From Brassica napus (lineage: Eukaryota; Streptophyta; Magnoliopsida; Brassicales; Brassicaceae), in the NCBI RefSeq assembly GCF_020379485.1, contig NW_026016731.1:1-64000 (forward strand): 64,000 nucleotides of DNA. The letters are read 5' to 3'. Position numbers and translations under genes: made by a program. Within the stretch, counting starts at the first letter, position 1, and each line of letters begins with the position of its first letter. Below the pieces are notes generated by a model. The model ran no database searches. It saw only the letters and a program-made list of their open reading frames with translations, and was not told where the DNA came from. Positions 21,888-32,506 of the stretch are shown in pieces.

Positions 21888-22480
21888 TATAAGTTTTAGA
21901 GAATCTGAGTTTGATATAAGGAAAGAAAGAGATTAGAAAGAGTCTAGAGGTGATTTAGAACGAGTTTAGCTAAGAGTTTAGTGTATGATCATGATTGAGA
22001 GCCTTTGAGTCTAAGAGAGTGTTTTGGTGTCAAGAACTGTCTAATCTTTTATTAAGAGCATGAGTTACAATATATAGTGTGAGCATACAAGGGTTTTCGA
22101 AATCCAGAGAAGACTAAAGCATGTGAGGTCAATGTGGAAAGGATAAGCTCATTTGAACTAGCCAATTAGCTTCTCCACATGCGCGGAGTATCTAGCATCT
22201 TGGACCGAGATGCTCTTGCCTTTCCAGCTGTTCCAGCCTGTCAAGGCGCGCTCTTCCTTATCCCTCAACGGTCTGATCCATCCAGGTAAGTTCCTTCCCT
22301 TCCCATAAGTTACCCCAAGTAACTTCTTTACTCTGGTCAATGTTTTACTCATCTCCATGTGTACGGATGGTACGGTCATGTACGGACAGTACGGACCTTA
22401 CCCAAACCTTCCCAAGATTCAACTCATCTCCTTAGTCTCAACTCCTCACTTGCTCCACATATACTCAACTCATCTCAACA
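21888..22480 (-). repeat. E3 5' LTR (593 bp)
   Basis: On the minus strand it starts TGTTGAGATG at 22480 and ends ACTTATA at 21888. It differs from the 3' LTR at three positions seen by eye, all in the half nearer the PBS. A TATA-like TATATA lies at 22071-22076. The outer flank is the E4 LTR, cut at ATACTCTCC. Confidence 0.93.
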
Positions 22481-22634
22481 ATACTCTCCAAAGTGTTGCA
22501 AGATAACTTCTCAAGCCTTTAGCTTAGTTACCACAGTAAAAACTAAAGTTACTGTGGTAAATCCCCAAAGTAACTGACTGCTTCAATACTCTTCCTTTAT
22601 CAATGTATCCACTCTTTATCACCTCTTCTCAACA
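22481..22634 (-). repeat. E4 3' LTR remnant (154 bp)
   Basis: It aligns base for base with the start of the 5' LTR (33529-33682). The rest of the LTR is absent, and E3 starts at the break. The fragment includes the ACCACAGTAA/TTACTGTGGT inverted repeat. Confidence 0.92.
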
Positions 22635-22643
22635 CTCCCCCTC

Positions 22644-22744
22644 AAGCTTGACCATGTAGAACAAGTCAAGCTTGGAAACCATGAAGATCTCCCTCATTAA
22701 AAACCTCACCAAGGAAAACCCATTGGGATAAAACCTTGATGAGG
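22644..22744 (-). other. E4 3' structured region near PPT
   Basis: CCTCACCAAGG (22704-22714) pairs with CCTTGATGAGG (22734-22744) around CCCATTGGG. A perfect 10-bp CAAGCTTGAC/GTCAAGCTTG stem sits next to the purine tract (about 22645-22678). Confidence 0.75.
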
Positions 22745-22776
22745 GAAAAAGAGTGGAGACTCCATGGTTAAGGGGC

Positions 22777-24944
22777 TCAGCTCCTTGGAGTAAGATCAAT
22801 GAGTCCAAGCCTTGATAGTATGGACTCCATTGTCTTTAATCTCGCTGCCTTTGTAAACACATCTGCAAGCTGATCTTCACTTCTTGTATAACATGGCAGT
22901 ATCACTCCTAAGATAATCATCTGCCTCACCTTATGACAATCCACCTCTATGTGCTTTGTTCTCTCATGAAACACTGAGTTGGAGGCAATGTGGATAGCTG
23001 CTTGATTGTCACAATGCATAGTCATAGGAGTACTCTGCTCAATCTCTAGATGCTTCAAGATCCCCTTGATCCACACCAACTCGTTTGTCAGCTTCAACAT
23101 GGCTCTATACTCAGCTTCAGCACTTGAACAGGAAATAACCTTCTGCTTCTTACTCTTCCAAGTAACCAAGTTCCCTCCAATGAATGTACAATACCCAGTA
23201 GTTGATCTCCTGTCAACTCTATCTCCTGCCCAATCAGCATCACAATACCCAACCACTTCTGTACTGCCATTACAGCCCATCCAAACTCCTTGTCCAGCTG
23301 TCCCACTTAGATACCTCAGTATCCTATCAACCATCTTCCAATGATGGACCTTTGGTGCCTGCATATGTTGACTCACTTGATTCACCGAAAAGCATATATC
23401 TGGCCTAGTAATGGTCAAGTAGATCAGCTTGCCAACCATCTTCCTGTATAGCTTAGGATCCTCAAACAGCTGCTTCTCTTCCACCTCCCCCACACGCAGA
23501 ACCTTATATCCCTCCTCAAGGGGTGTCTTGGCTATCTTTCCTCCAAGCACATCAGTCTCCTTCAACATATCCATAGTATACTTCCTTTGAGACATAAACA
23601 AACCCTCCTTTGATCTGCATATCTCAATGCCCAAAAAATACTTCATCTCTCCCAAATCCTTGATGTCAAACACAGATTTGAGAAACTCCTTAGTAGCTTG
23701 AATCCCTGCCTTATCACTCCCTGTGATAATCAAATCATCCACATACACTAGAATCACAATGATCCATGAAGGTCCTGTCAAGGTGAAGAGAGTGTGATCT
23801 AATTCAGACTTCCTAAAGCCTCTCCCATTGAGTGTTGTACTCAGCTTCCTGTACCAAGCTCTAGGTGATTGTTTCAGCCCATATATTGCCTTCTTCAACC
23901 TCAAAACATTCCCTGGCTTTACTAGATGCTCAAGACCAGGAGGCGGATGCATGTATACTTCATCTTCAAGTTCACCTTGCAGGAAAGCATTCTTCACATC
24001 CATTTGCCACAAATCCCACTCCAAGTTTGTTGCAATGGACAACACAATCCGAACTGTGTGAAGCTTAGCTACTGGTGCAAAGGTATCAATGTAATCCTCT
24101 CCATAGGTCTGTGTAAATCCTCTTGCAACCAATCTGGTCTTCTTTCTATCAATCTGTCCATTTGCTAGATACTTGATTGTGAAGATCCATCTACTAGATA
24201 CAGCCTTCTTTCCCTTAGGCAGCTCACTCTCATACCATGTATCATTTTTGATCATAGCACCTGCTTCAGCTCCCACTGATTCTTTCCATTCCTTGTCTAA
24301 CATAGCTTCTTCATAAGTCCTTGGTACATAACTCTCATCCAGACTAATCATAAAGGCATAATGCTCCTCTGGAAACTCAGCAAAGGAACACACGGCTTGA
24401 GAAGGATGCTCCACAGCCTGGGCATTGTAGTACACTCTCGTGTTTACCCAGTTGGAAGGATCCCTCTTTATCCTTGTGCTCCTCCTCAAAGCTTGAACCT
24501 GATCTTCAGTTTGCACACTAGCCGGCTCCACTTGCTCTTCTTCTGAACTGGCCGGTCCAACTTGTTCTTCTCCACTAGACTGAACCTCATCCACTTCTCC
24601 ACTAGACTGAACCTCATCCACTTCTCCACTTGACTGAACATTGTTCTCAACTTCTTGTGATGTATCTTGATCATGAAGACCTGAATCCTCTTGGTTTTGC
24701 TCTTGCTCACCAGATTCAGTTCCATTCCCCCTCTCATGATCAAGAGGAGTTGTTCTTCCAGCTCCACCAGTCTGATTGGAAGGCTCTCTCCTTCCAGGTT
24801 CCTGATCCTGGGATAACCCTATCCCAAGCTTCTCCAACAACACTCTCAGTATTGTTGCCTTATCAGATGGAGCTTGAGACAAATCCTTCAGATTTTCCCA
24901 CTCCTTTTCTTCATAATAACCTTTTGTTTCAACAAACTTCACTT
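22777..24944 (-). CDS. E4 copia pol, C-terminal part: linker, RT and RNase H (intact)
   Basis: This is an open stretch of about 721 codons from the E5 junction (codons KFVETKGYYEE) to a stop at 22777. Residues 1-150 are an acidic linker with a 9-residue tandem repeat around 101-125. RT follows, with D315 in QMDVKNAFL and YVDD at 400-403, then RNase H with SSAEAEYRAM and DNQAAIHIAS. It matches the corresponding E7 and E3 regions and shows no frame break. Its first codon is GTG because E5 interrupts the gene. Before the insertion this was continuous with the integrase frame ending at 31057. Without E5 the pol part looks capable of coding. Confidence 0.93.
24571..24640 (-). repeat. 27-bp in-frame minisatellite in the E4 linker
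   Basis: Units start at 24571, 24598 and 24625 (two full copies and one partial), each 27 bp and coding for 9 residues of the type VQSSGEVDE. E7 has one copy fewer at the same place. Confidence 0.88.
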
Positions 24945-25904
24945 TGTGATTTTAAAGAGATCTCTACTCTGGCTGTATGTGTGTGTGTATAAACTCCAAT
25001 GGAGAAAGATGAGAGCTTGTTCTAAGTGATTTAAGAACAAAGATTGATGAGAGTGTTTAAGTGTTTAAGAGACTAAAGAGAATGAGATTAAGAGACTGAG
25101 AGACTAAGAGAATAAGTGTTTAGAGATTAGAGTTTCAGATTCAAGAACTAGTTTTTCATTTCCATGAAGGAGAGGGGAAATCCCCCATACTCACTTGGAG
25201 CTTAAAAATCGTCTCTGCCTCTTATTTAAATAGGACAGACTGTTTTCTACTAGGGTTTACATTCAGATACATCACACATGTGAAGTCAAACAAGGAGGAG
25301 CCTTATTTTGAATTCTATGGACCATAAGCTTCACATGCTTGGCCAATAGGAAGCTTGGGCGTTCCTGGTCTTTACACAGGCTGTCATGAGCTGTCTTGTG
25401 GACTGAATAAGCCAATAGGAGTGAAGACCTTATCCATACACGGACAGAAGCAAGGGCATCTTGCCTGATCCTTTCCAAGGCCATCCAAGATGCCATTTTG
25501 ATCCCTTCTTCATGTATAAGGTCCAAATGAGTTTCTCCATGCCTTGTGACCCAAGACATGACCAGACCATGCTGTACGGACTTCCTGGCCGTACACATTG
25601 TGCCCTAAGCTTGCACATTCCTCAACTATGCTCAAATGGTCGAGATGATAAGTTTTGGGATGCCCTGGTCCGTACGGTCCGTACAGTCCGTACGGCCGTC
25701 CGTACAGATCGTCCTAACTTTCTCATTAACCATTTCAGCCTAAACTCCTCCAATGTCCTCCCAAGTCTGATTAGAACCCTTCTTGGACATTTTCCCAATC
25801 TCGTATCAGCTTCTCATCACTTCTGAAGCTTCATAGAACTCTTCTTAAGATCTTCAAGAGCTTGCCCTATATGTACAAGCTCCATTCTTCTCTTCAGTTC
25901 AACA
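24945..25904 (-). repeat. E5 3' LTR (960 bp)
   Basis: On the minus strand it runs from TGTTGAACTGAAG (25904) to ATCACA (24945). It contains four CCGTAC motifs between 25670 and 25705 plus GTACGG at 25574 and CCGTAC at 25589. Confidence 0.95.
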
Positions 25905-28900
25905 CTCCCCCTCAAGCTTGACTTTAGGAGATCCTAAGCCAAGCTTGGAACTCTGAAGAGTCTCCCTCATTAAAAACCTTACAAGGAAAACCCATTGGGA
26001 CAAACCTTGCAAGGGAAAAAGAGTAGAGCTCTCCAAAGCCTAGGGATTGGCCAGTGAGCCCTTGTGCCTTAGAACCAGTGTGGTTGGACACAAGAAGCTC
26101 TGGATCACGGCCTAATAGGTGCAGCAACTCTTCACAGCTTTGCGCACACTTCACACTTCAGCTTCACCTCTTCTTGGAACCGGTTTGAAGTCTCCCCCCT
26201 CTCAACTGACTTCTCAGCCATCTTAGAGAAGCTAGGACACGACCAGATCATCTTTACAACACCAGTGAGCCTGATCAACACTTCACACACTGCTTGCCCT
26301 CCTCATAGACCTGGTTTGGATCTCCCCCTCTCAACAGACTTCACAGCCACTTTAGAGAAGCTAGGAAATGACCAGGAACACCTTTAGTGAGACTCAAGCA
26401 ATGGTACCTGATACATTATCCCAAAGGTGCATCAGTACCTATCAAAACCAAGAAAATGAATATCCTGCATCACACTTGATGCACACAATCTCACACTTCA
26501 ATCATAATCTTTTTAAGTATCTTTTCACGCACAAGCAATGAATAAGATGAATGAAGAAGATTTGAAGAAAGAGTTTAAAAGTCTAAGGGAACTTCCCTTG
26601 TGTTTTTGTGAGTTTCCTAACTCGGCCAATGCACCATCTTCATGGCATCATCAACTTCTTGGAAAGCAGAATGGATTCATCAGCTTCTCCTCAATCACCT
26701 CTCATTGAAGCTGCATTGATGGAGAGCCTTCTTCCTCACTCGCCAAGGCTGCTCTGAACAGCCTCTTGCCATGGATCATATGCATTAAGACTCCCCCTCA
26801 AGCTTAGAACCGAGACTAGAAGGAGCTAAGCTTGTGATGATCTTATGCATCTCCATGGTCTAATAACTATCATCTTTCATGATAGCTTTCTTCTTGTGAG
26901 TTTACTCTCTTCCTTAACCAGGAACTAGGGTGTTTGAATCACCATAGAGAGTCTCACAAGACACACCTCTCATTGCATAATGACCCATGCTACACTTCCT
27001 GTAGACTAAGGACTAGATATGTCCAATGGTATTATGCAATGGCCATCTCTCATTGCATACTTAATCACACTACACTTCCTGTAGATTATGGACTAACATG
27101 TCCTAGTGATGATATGCAATGGCGCAAGACCCTTGTCTTTACATTCTTGGTTGTTGGCGAGTGACATGTATCACTTCCCTTGTGTACCTAACACCACCAC
27201 AACTCAATGCAAGATCAGATCATCCCATTGGGATCAAACCAAGATCATCCATCCTGTTTGATCACCAATGCCACAATAATATATGATACTTGAAACAAGC
27301 TAGACAATCAAGACAAGAATATGCAAAGACAATGTATGCTTTCAACAATACACTGATCCCTTTAGGTTCAATTCAGTTTTTTTTTTTTTTTTTTTTAAAT
27401 GCAACAATAGATGAATGCATTAGATTACACACTAACCATATGAATGAACCAGATTCAATCCAAATGAACACAAGACTAGATGATACTTATGCAATCAAGG
27501 CAATAAGTGTGACTCAATTGATGCTTATGCTCACTAGTTTTATCACAGCCAATGATTCAAGTAGCTTAGACATACTTCTAAATGCTTATAAGACATCACT
27601 GATGAATTTAATTATGGCATAGCAACACTCAGAACTGGACTGTGTCAAGACAAGTAGATTTCAATCTCTAACAATGACAATGCAAGTTCTAGACACTACA
27701 TTGACATCCTAGGTTATTATGATTATTAAGTTCTCTAAATGCAATGCAAGCTTACATCAGTACATTTGAAATTTAGGCTCATTTTTAAATGCATTACTAC
27801 ATGAATGCACAATCTTAAAGCATTAGCTATATGAATGCAACAGGTTCAATCCATGATTAATATTAAAGCTATGCACAACAGTTTCAATCAGAACCAATGA
27901 TGCAAGCAACTTAGACAATTTCTAATTGATGCAAGACTTTCATTGATGGATTAAACATAGGCAATAGCATCAGATAACACTAGGATTGAACTTAGACAGT
28001 ATGAGATATGCTTATGTATGCAAAATAACTTATCAATTATGATGCAAGTAGCAGACATTCTACTCAATTCTACAACACATTCATGATGATTCAAGTTTAT
28101 GACCACACCCAAGACAATGCAATAAACAGACCGTGAGATTCTGGGACTCTAGACATTACTTACTATCAATCAGACAATGCAGCAGCAAAACAATTTCAGT
28201 GCAATTAGCCTAGACATTCTACTAGAAGCTATAAACTCTTATGGAATTAGGGAAAGCACATAGTATAATCAGGAGATAAACCTATCATGACATATTAAGA
28301 TAGATGAGATTAGGTTTACTCCCTTGGTTAAGATGATAAGGAGTGGTTCTCAAAGTTACCACTTGAATCCTTACTTCTTCTTCTTCTCTTATTGCAATCA
28401 CCCTTCTGAATTCACCACCATGATGGAATGCTTGTGGATGCTTCAGCTACTTCTTCAATCACCTCACAATAGAAGCCGCCTTGATAGAGTAGCCTTCTTC
28501 TTCACACAGCCAAGAGTGCTCTGTCTTAGTTTGAGCACCCTCTTGAATAGGCACGCCACTGCCTAGACCCGGTTGGCTTCTTCTCCTGGTACTTGCAATG
28601 TTAAGAAGAAGAACACCAGTGAGTTTTACAACCATCTGTGCTTCTCCCTTCCTGTAACACCTCTCCATTGTACACACAATGGGCATCATTCTTTCTCTTT
28701 CAACTCGGATTTGATGATGAACTAGGAACACCTTTTGTGAACCTGAAACATCACTCAAACTCTAGCAAAGGTAAGACACAATTGCATTGGGATCAATCCT
28801 TGACTTCATCAAGTTTGATCACCAATGTCTCAAGCTTTATAGCATTAGATAGAATCAAGACAATGTCAAGTTCTTATCTATGCAAGCAACCATTCTCTAA

Positions 28901-29612
28901 ATACTAAGCAAGACCTTATCAGATTCAAGTCAAAGTATTTAGGCACTTTTAAACACTCCTTAATATGCAACTTAGACTTTAATCTAAATGCAACAATACA
29001 AGGCAGTATGCATTAATCTTAATCAGTTTCTAACTCATGAAAGCAAGCATGATTAGATAATATAATCTATCATCTTAACAAGACAAGTTAATTTAGAACT
29101 GACATTAAGCATTTAACCATTTTCAATAGTATTGATGTCAAATCTTGATTAATAAATTGTCAAGTTTGATTCCCAATATCACAAGCAATGCAACAGATAG
29201 ACACAAGGCATTATCAAGTTCTAATCTTTGCAAGCTAAATCTCTAAGTACAAGTAAGATCCTAACAGATTCAAAACAAGTTACTTAGGCACTCTTAAGAG
29301 CTTCTTTACTCAGTACTTAGACATGAATCTAATACTTCAATGTAAGACAGCCACAAGACTATATGCAACAGCTTTAAATTCGGTTTCACTCCATGTATGC
29401 AAGCAGATTTAATTAATCACAACAAGCATCACTATGAACCGGAGCTAAGCATATTAAACAATCTTAATCACCAAACAAGGCTCTTTAAGCATACTGAGAC
29501 AGATTCTAAAGTATTCATTTAGCAATCTTTAAACAATCCTCAGGATTTCAATCACATCACAACATCACAACCAGTCAATATACTCAAGCTTTATACAAGA
29601 GAAAGAGGTTTC

Positions 29613-30026
29613 TTACAGCCAAGGAACTTGTGTTAGTTCCTTGAAACTCCATAGAACATGGCAAGACAGTGAGCTGTTGGTGTCGATTCCAACTTCTCCT
29701 TCTCCCATGGACCTTTCTCTTGAACTTTCCATGTCAAAGACTACACCTTTCTTCATGTTGAATTCGCCACACCAGTACCAGCTGAAAGCTATCACCTTTC
29801 TTCTTGGACAGTGGATAAGAACTAGCTTGGACATAGCTTTGAAGCATGGTTGATTAGACCACCTCATACACCATTGCTTCCAAGGTTCTTTCTTCTTCAT
29901 GGGCTTCATGAGAGAGTGTAGATCAGCCAGAGACAGCTTCTGGACACCATGGATGAGCACACCTTCTTCTTGAGGAGTAGAACAGCCGGCTGGACCATGG
30001 AGCTTCTTCTTGGCTTCAAGCGACAT
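29613..30026 (-). CDS. Hypothetical 137-codon ORF at the gag position of E5
   Basis: This ORF starts with an ATG at 30026, 48 bases past the PBS, exactly where gag begins in the other elements, and runs to 29613. The predicted protein begins MSLEAKKKLHG, is basic and Trp/Cys-containing, and has no motif that I recognise: no GxNYxxWS signature, no CCHC knuckle and no signal peptide. It could be a remnant of gag, a captured gene piece or a chance frame. Its position is the only argument for it being real. Confidence 0.3.
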   Translation of the reverse strand: MSLEAKKKLHGPAGCSTPQEEGVLIHGVQKLSLADLHSLMKPMKKKEPWKQWCMRWSNQPCFKAMSKLVLIHCPRRKVIAFSWYWCGEFNMKKGVVFDMESSRERSMGEGEVGIDTNSSLSCHVLWSFKELTQVPWL

Positions 30027-30073
30027 GGAGGAGAGCTATGAGCTTCAGCGGAAGCAAGAACCAAGTTCTAATG

Positions 30074-30091
30074 AACCTGGCTCTGATACCA
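30074..30091 (-). other. E5 primer binding site
   Basis: The complement TGGTATCAGAGCCAGGTT abuts the 5' LTR directly. The same primer type is used by all the copia elements here. Confidence 0.9.
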
Positions 30092-31051
30092 TGTGATTTT
30101 AAAGAGATCTCTACTCTGGCTGTATGTGTGTGTGTATAAACTCCAATGGAGAAAGATGAGAGCTTGTTCTAAGTGATTTAAGAACAAAGATTGATGAGAG
30201 TGTTTAAGTGTTTAAGAGACTAAAGAGAATGAGATTAAGAGACTGAGAGACTAAGAGAATAAGTGTTTAGAGATTAGAGTTTCAGATTCAAGAACTAGTT
30301 TTTCATTTCCATGAAGGAGAGGGGAAATCCCCCATACTCACTTGGAGCTTACAAATCGTCTCTGCCTCTTATTTAAATAGGACAGACTGTTTTCTACTAG
30401 GGTTTACATTCAGATACATCACACATGTGAAGTCAAACAAGGAGGAGCCTTATTTTGAATTCTATGGACCATAAGCTTCACATGCTTGGCCAATAGGAAG
30501 CTTGGGCGTTCCTGGTCTTTACACAGGCTGTCATGAGCTGTCTTGTGGACTGAATAAGCCAATAGGAGTGAAGACCTTATCCATACACGGACAGAAGCAA
30601 GGGCATCTTGCCTGATCCTTTCCAAGGCCATCCAAGATGCCATTTTGATCCCTTCTTCATGTATAAGGTCCAAATGAGTTTCTCCATGCCTTGTGACCCA
30701 AGACATGACCAGACCATGCTGTACGGACTTCCTGGCCGTACACATTGTGCCCTAAGCTTGCACATTCCTCAACTATGCTCAAATGGTCGAGATGATAAGT
30801 TTTGGGATGCCCTGGTCCGTACGGTCCGTACAGTCCGTACGGCCGTCCGTACAGATCGTCCTAACTTTCTCATTAACCATTTCAGCCTAAACTCCTCCAA
30901 TGTCCTCCCAAGTCTGATTAGAACCCTTCTTGGACATTTTCCCAATCTCGTATCAGCTTCTCATCACTTCTGAAGCTTCATAGAACTCTTCTTAAGATCT
31001 TCAAGAGCTTGCCCTATATGTACAAGCTCCATTCTTCTCTTCAGTTCAACA
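30092..31051 (-). repeat. E5 5' LTR (960 bp)
   Basis: It has the same length as the 3' LTR, with one base difference seen. A TATA-like ATTTAAATAG lies near 30371-30380, and the four-fold CCGTAC cluster lies at about 30817-30852. Confidence 0.95.
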
Positions 31052-31056
31052 CACTT

Positions 31057-32506
31057 CTCTAGATACCATCACTCTCCTTGCTTCAGGATCATAGCACTTG
31101 TACCCCTTCTGAGTGATAGAGTAACCAATGAACATAGCCTTAGTACTCTTTGCCTCCAGCTTGTTTCTCTGCTCTCCTGGAACCATGACATAGCACACAC
31201 ACCCAAAGACACGTAGGTGATCAATGACAGGTTTGCTCTTATTCAACACTTCAAATGGAGACAGATTCTTCAATATCTTGGTTGGAACCCGGTTGATGAG
31301 ATAGCAAGCAGTCTGCACAGCATCACTCCAAAAGCGTTTTGGGACATTTGCATGAAACATCATTGATCTAGCAACCTCCATCAAGTGCCTGTTCTTCCTC
31401 TCAGCTACCCCATTCTGCTGTGGTGTGTAAGGGCAGCTAGTCTGATGCACAATCCCATGCTTGGCTAGATGACTCTTGAAGGCATTGCTGATGTATTCAC
31501 CTCCATTATCTGATCTCAGTACCTTCACAGTAGTATTGTATTGATTAGATACATATGCTTGGAAGTTCATAAATGCTTCTAGCACCCTATCTTTAGATGG
31601 AAGCAATGTAAGCCAAGTATACTTAGACTTCTCGTCAATGAATGTCACAAAGTACTTCTGGCTATCTCTAGACAAACAAGGAGCAGTCCACACATCTGAA
31701 TGAACTAGATCAAAGCAATGCTCATAAGTAGTTTCTGATGTTGGAAAAACAGTCCTACAATGCTTTCCTAATATGCATGCTTCACACTCCAAATGACTAA
31801 ATGACATATTAGGAATTATCAATTCAATAGCACGAGCATGAGGATGTCCCAATCTAGCATGCCAAGTAATACTATCAATCTTCTCATAAGTACTACTCAA
31901 ACACATAGAATCAAAGGGTTTAGAGATCTTAGCCAATTGGAGCTGATATAGATTATTCTTGCTGTCTCCTCTCCCAATGACCCTTCCAGTCTTCAAATCT
32001 TGGAACTCAACATCATCTGGCCTGAATACTACTTGACAGCCAAGATCAATTGTGGCTTTCCTCACAGATAGCAAATTTGAAGCAAACTGTGGCATGTAGA
32101 AGGCATCTGAGTCTTTATCAAATAGCTTGAGCTTTCCAACTCCTTCTATTGGAATCCTATCACCATTAGCTATCATCACACCCCCAGTGGCTTTCTTTAC
32201 ATCACTCATTAAGCTTCTATCACTAATCATGTGATGACTTGCTCCAGAATCAACAATGATGGGTTTGTTGGATGTGGATGCTTTGGCAGGAGCACCTTGT
32301 CTCCGGGTCGTAGCCAAAGCATACACATACTTGACAAACTCATCCCATTCCTCCTTTGTGACATGCTCATCTGCTCCTTTGGTCTCTAGCTTCCTCATAA
32401 CCTCACTGCTCTCTACAGATTCTCCCATGTAAGCTGAGTAGAAACACTCTCCTACTTGCATACTCTGCTTGATATCCTTCCTCCATAATCTCTCATCATG
32501 ACCCAC
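31057..32506 (-). CDS. E4 copia protease-integrase region (interrupted by E5)
   Basis: This open frame reaches the E5 insertion point with no other break. It encodes a spacer, the aspartic protease (VDSGASHHMISD about 95 codons in), then integrase with HARLGHPHARAI, CEACILGKHC, the DVWTAPCLS segment, SDNGGEY and NGVAERKNRHLM, and the FIGYS...GYKCYDPEARR region. Integrase inserts the element DNA into the chromosome. The stretch upstream of the protease differs from E3: no CCHC knuckle precedes it. Frame 32506 begins with GTG and overlaps the gag frame (32452-33042). In E7 the two are in one frame, and E4 has lost one base (GATGAGAGATT against GATGAGCAGATT), so the overlap is a lesion, not a programmed start. 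Confidence 0.9.

Larger units (their letters stand above)
16588..22480 (-). mobile_element. E3: near-intact Ty1/copia retrotransposon with mismatched flanks
   Basis: This 5893-bp element has two 593-bp LTRs that differ at three positions by eye (about 0.5%), so it is young. PBS, purine tract and all coding domains are present, and one frameshift interrupts the polyprotein. The left flank is satellite A (AAGAA) and the right flank is the inside of the E4 LTR (ATACT), so there is no target-site duplication. The element is probably a recombinant of two copies. It is a sister of the E2/E6 family. Confidence 0.95.
25905..30091 (-). other. E5 interior: non-coding, degenerate internal repeats
   Basis: This 4187-bp stretch has no long open frame and no recognisable protein family. 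Visible structure: the copia-type 3' hairpin at 25977-26014 (CCTTACAAGG with CCTTGCAAGG around CCCATTGGG); two related pyrimidine-rich segments near 26193 and 26312; a second purine-tract-like stretch (ACTCCCCCTCAAGCTTAG) near 26791; a run of about 18 T near 27378; and diverged tandem units of about 340-390 bp (about 27400 against 27790, and about 28816 against 29160, both marked by similar TTTGAT and AATGCA contexts). It could be decayed captured DNA or a structural spacer needed for packaging. Confidence 0.75.
24945..31051 (-). mobile_element. E5: young non-autonomous LTR retrotransposon (LARD-like)
   Basis: This 6107-bp element inserted into E4 between integrase and RT, with target duplication CACTT (24940-24944 and 31052-31056). 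Its two 960-bp LTRs differ at a single base by eye (25204 A against 30351 C), so it is the most recent insertion here along with E8. It has a PBS (30074-30091) and a purine tract (next to 25905). The 4.19-kb interior has no gag, protease, integrase or RT homology. The 3' end shares the conserved hairpins of the copia elements, which suggests mobilisation by copia proteins. LTR ends are the standard TG...CA. Confidence 0.93.

Noticed and set aside
23828..24168. Opposite-strand frames over RT and RNase H in E2, E3, E4, E6 and E7
   Set aside because: They are complementary shadows of the conserved pol frame and recur wherever that segment occurs.
25272..25826. 108- and 121-codon frames in the E5 LTR, repeated at 30419-30973
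   Set aside because: They lie in both LTR copies, overlap each other on opposite strands and have no homology. They stay open because the LTRs are young.
27378..27396. Run of about 18 T as a SINE or LINE tail
   Set aside because: It is internal to E5, with no target duplication, RNA polymerase III boxes or LINE coding sequence beside it.
32452..32506. Programmed overlap of gag and protease frames in E4
   Set aside because: E7 has the same region in one frame; E4 lacks one base. It is a lesion.
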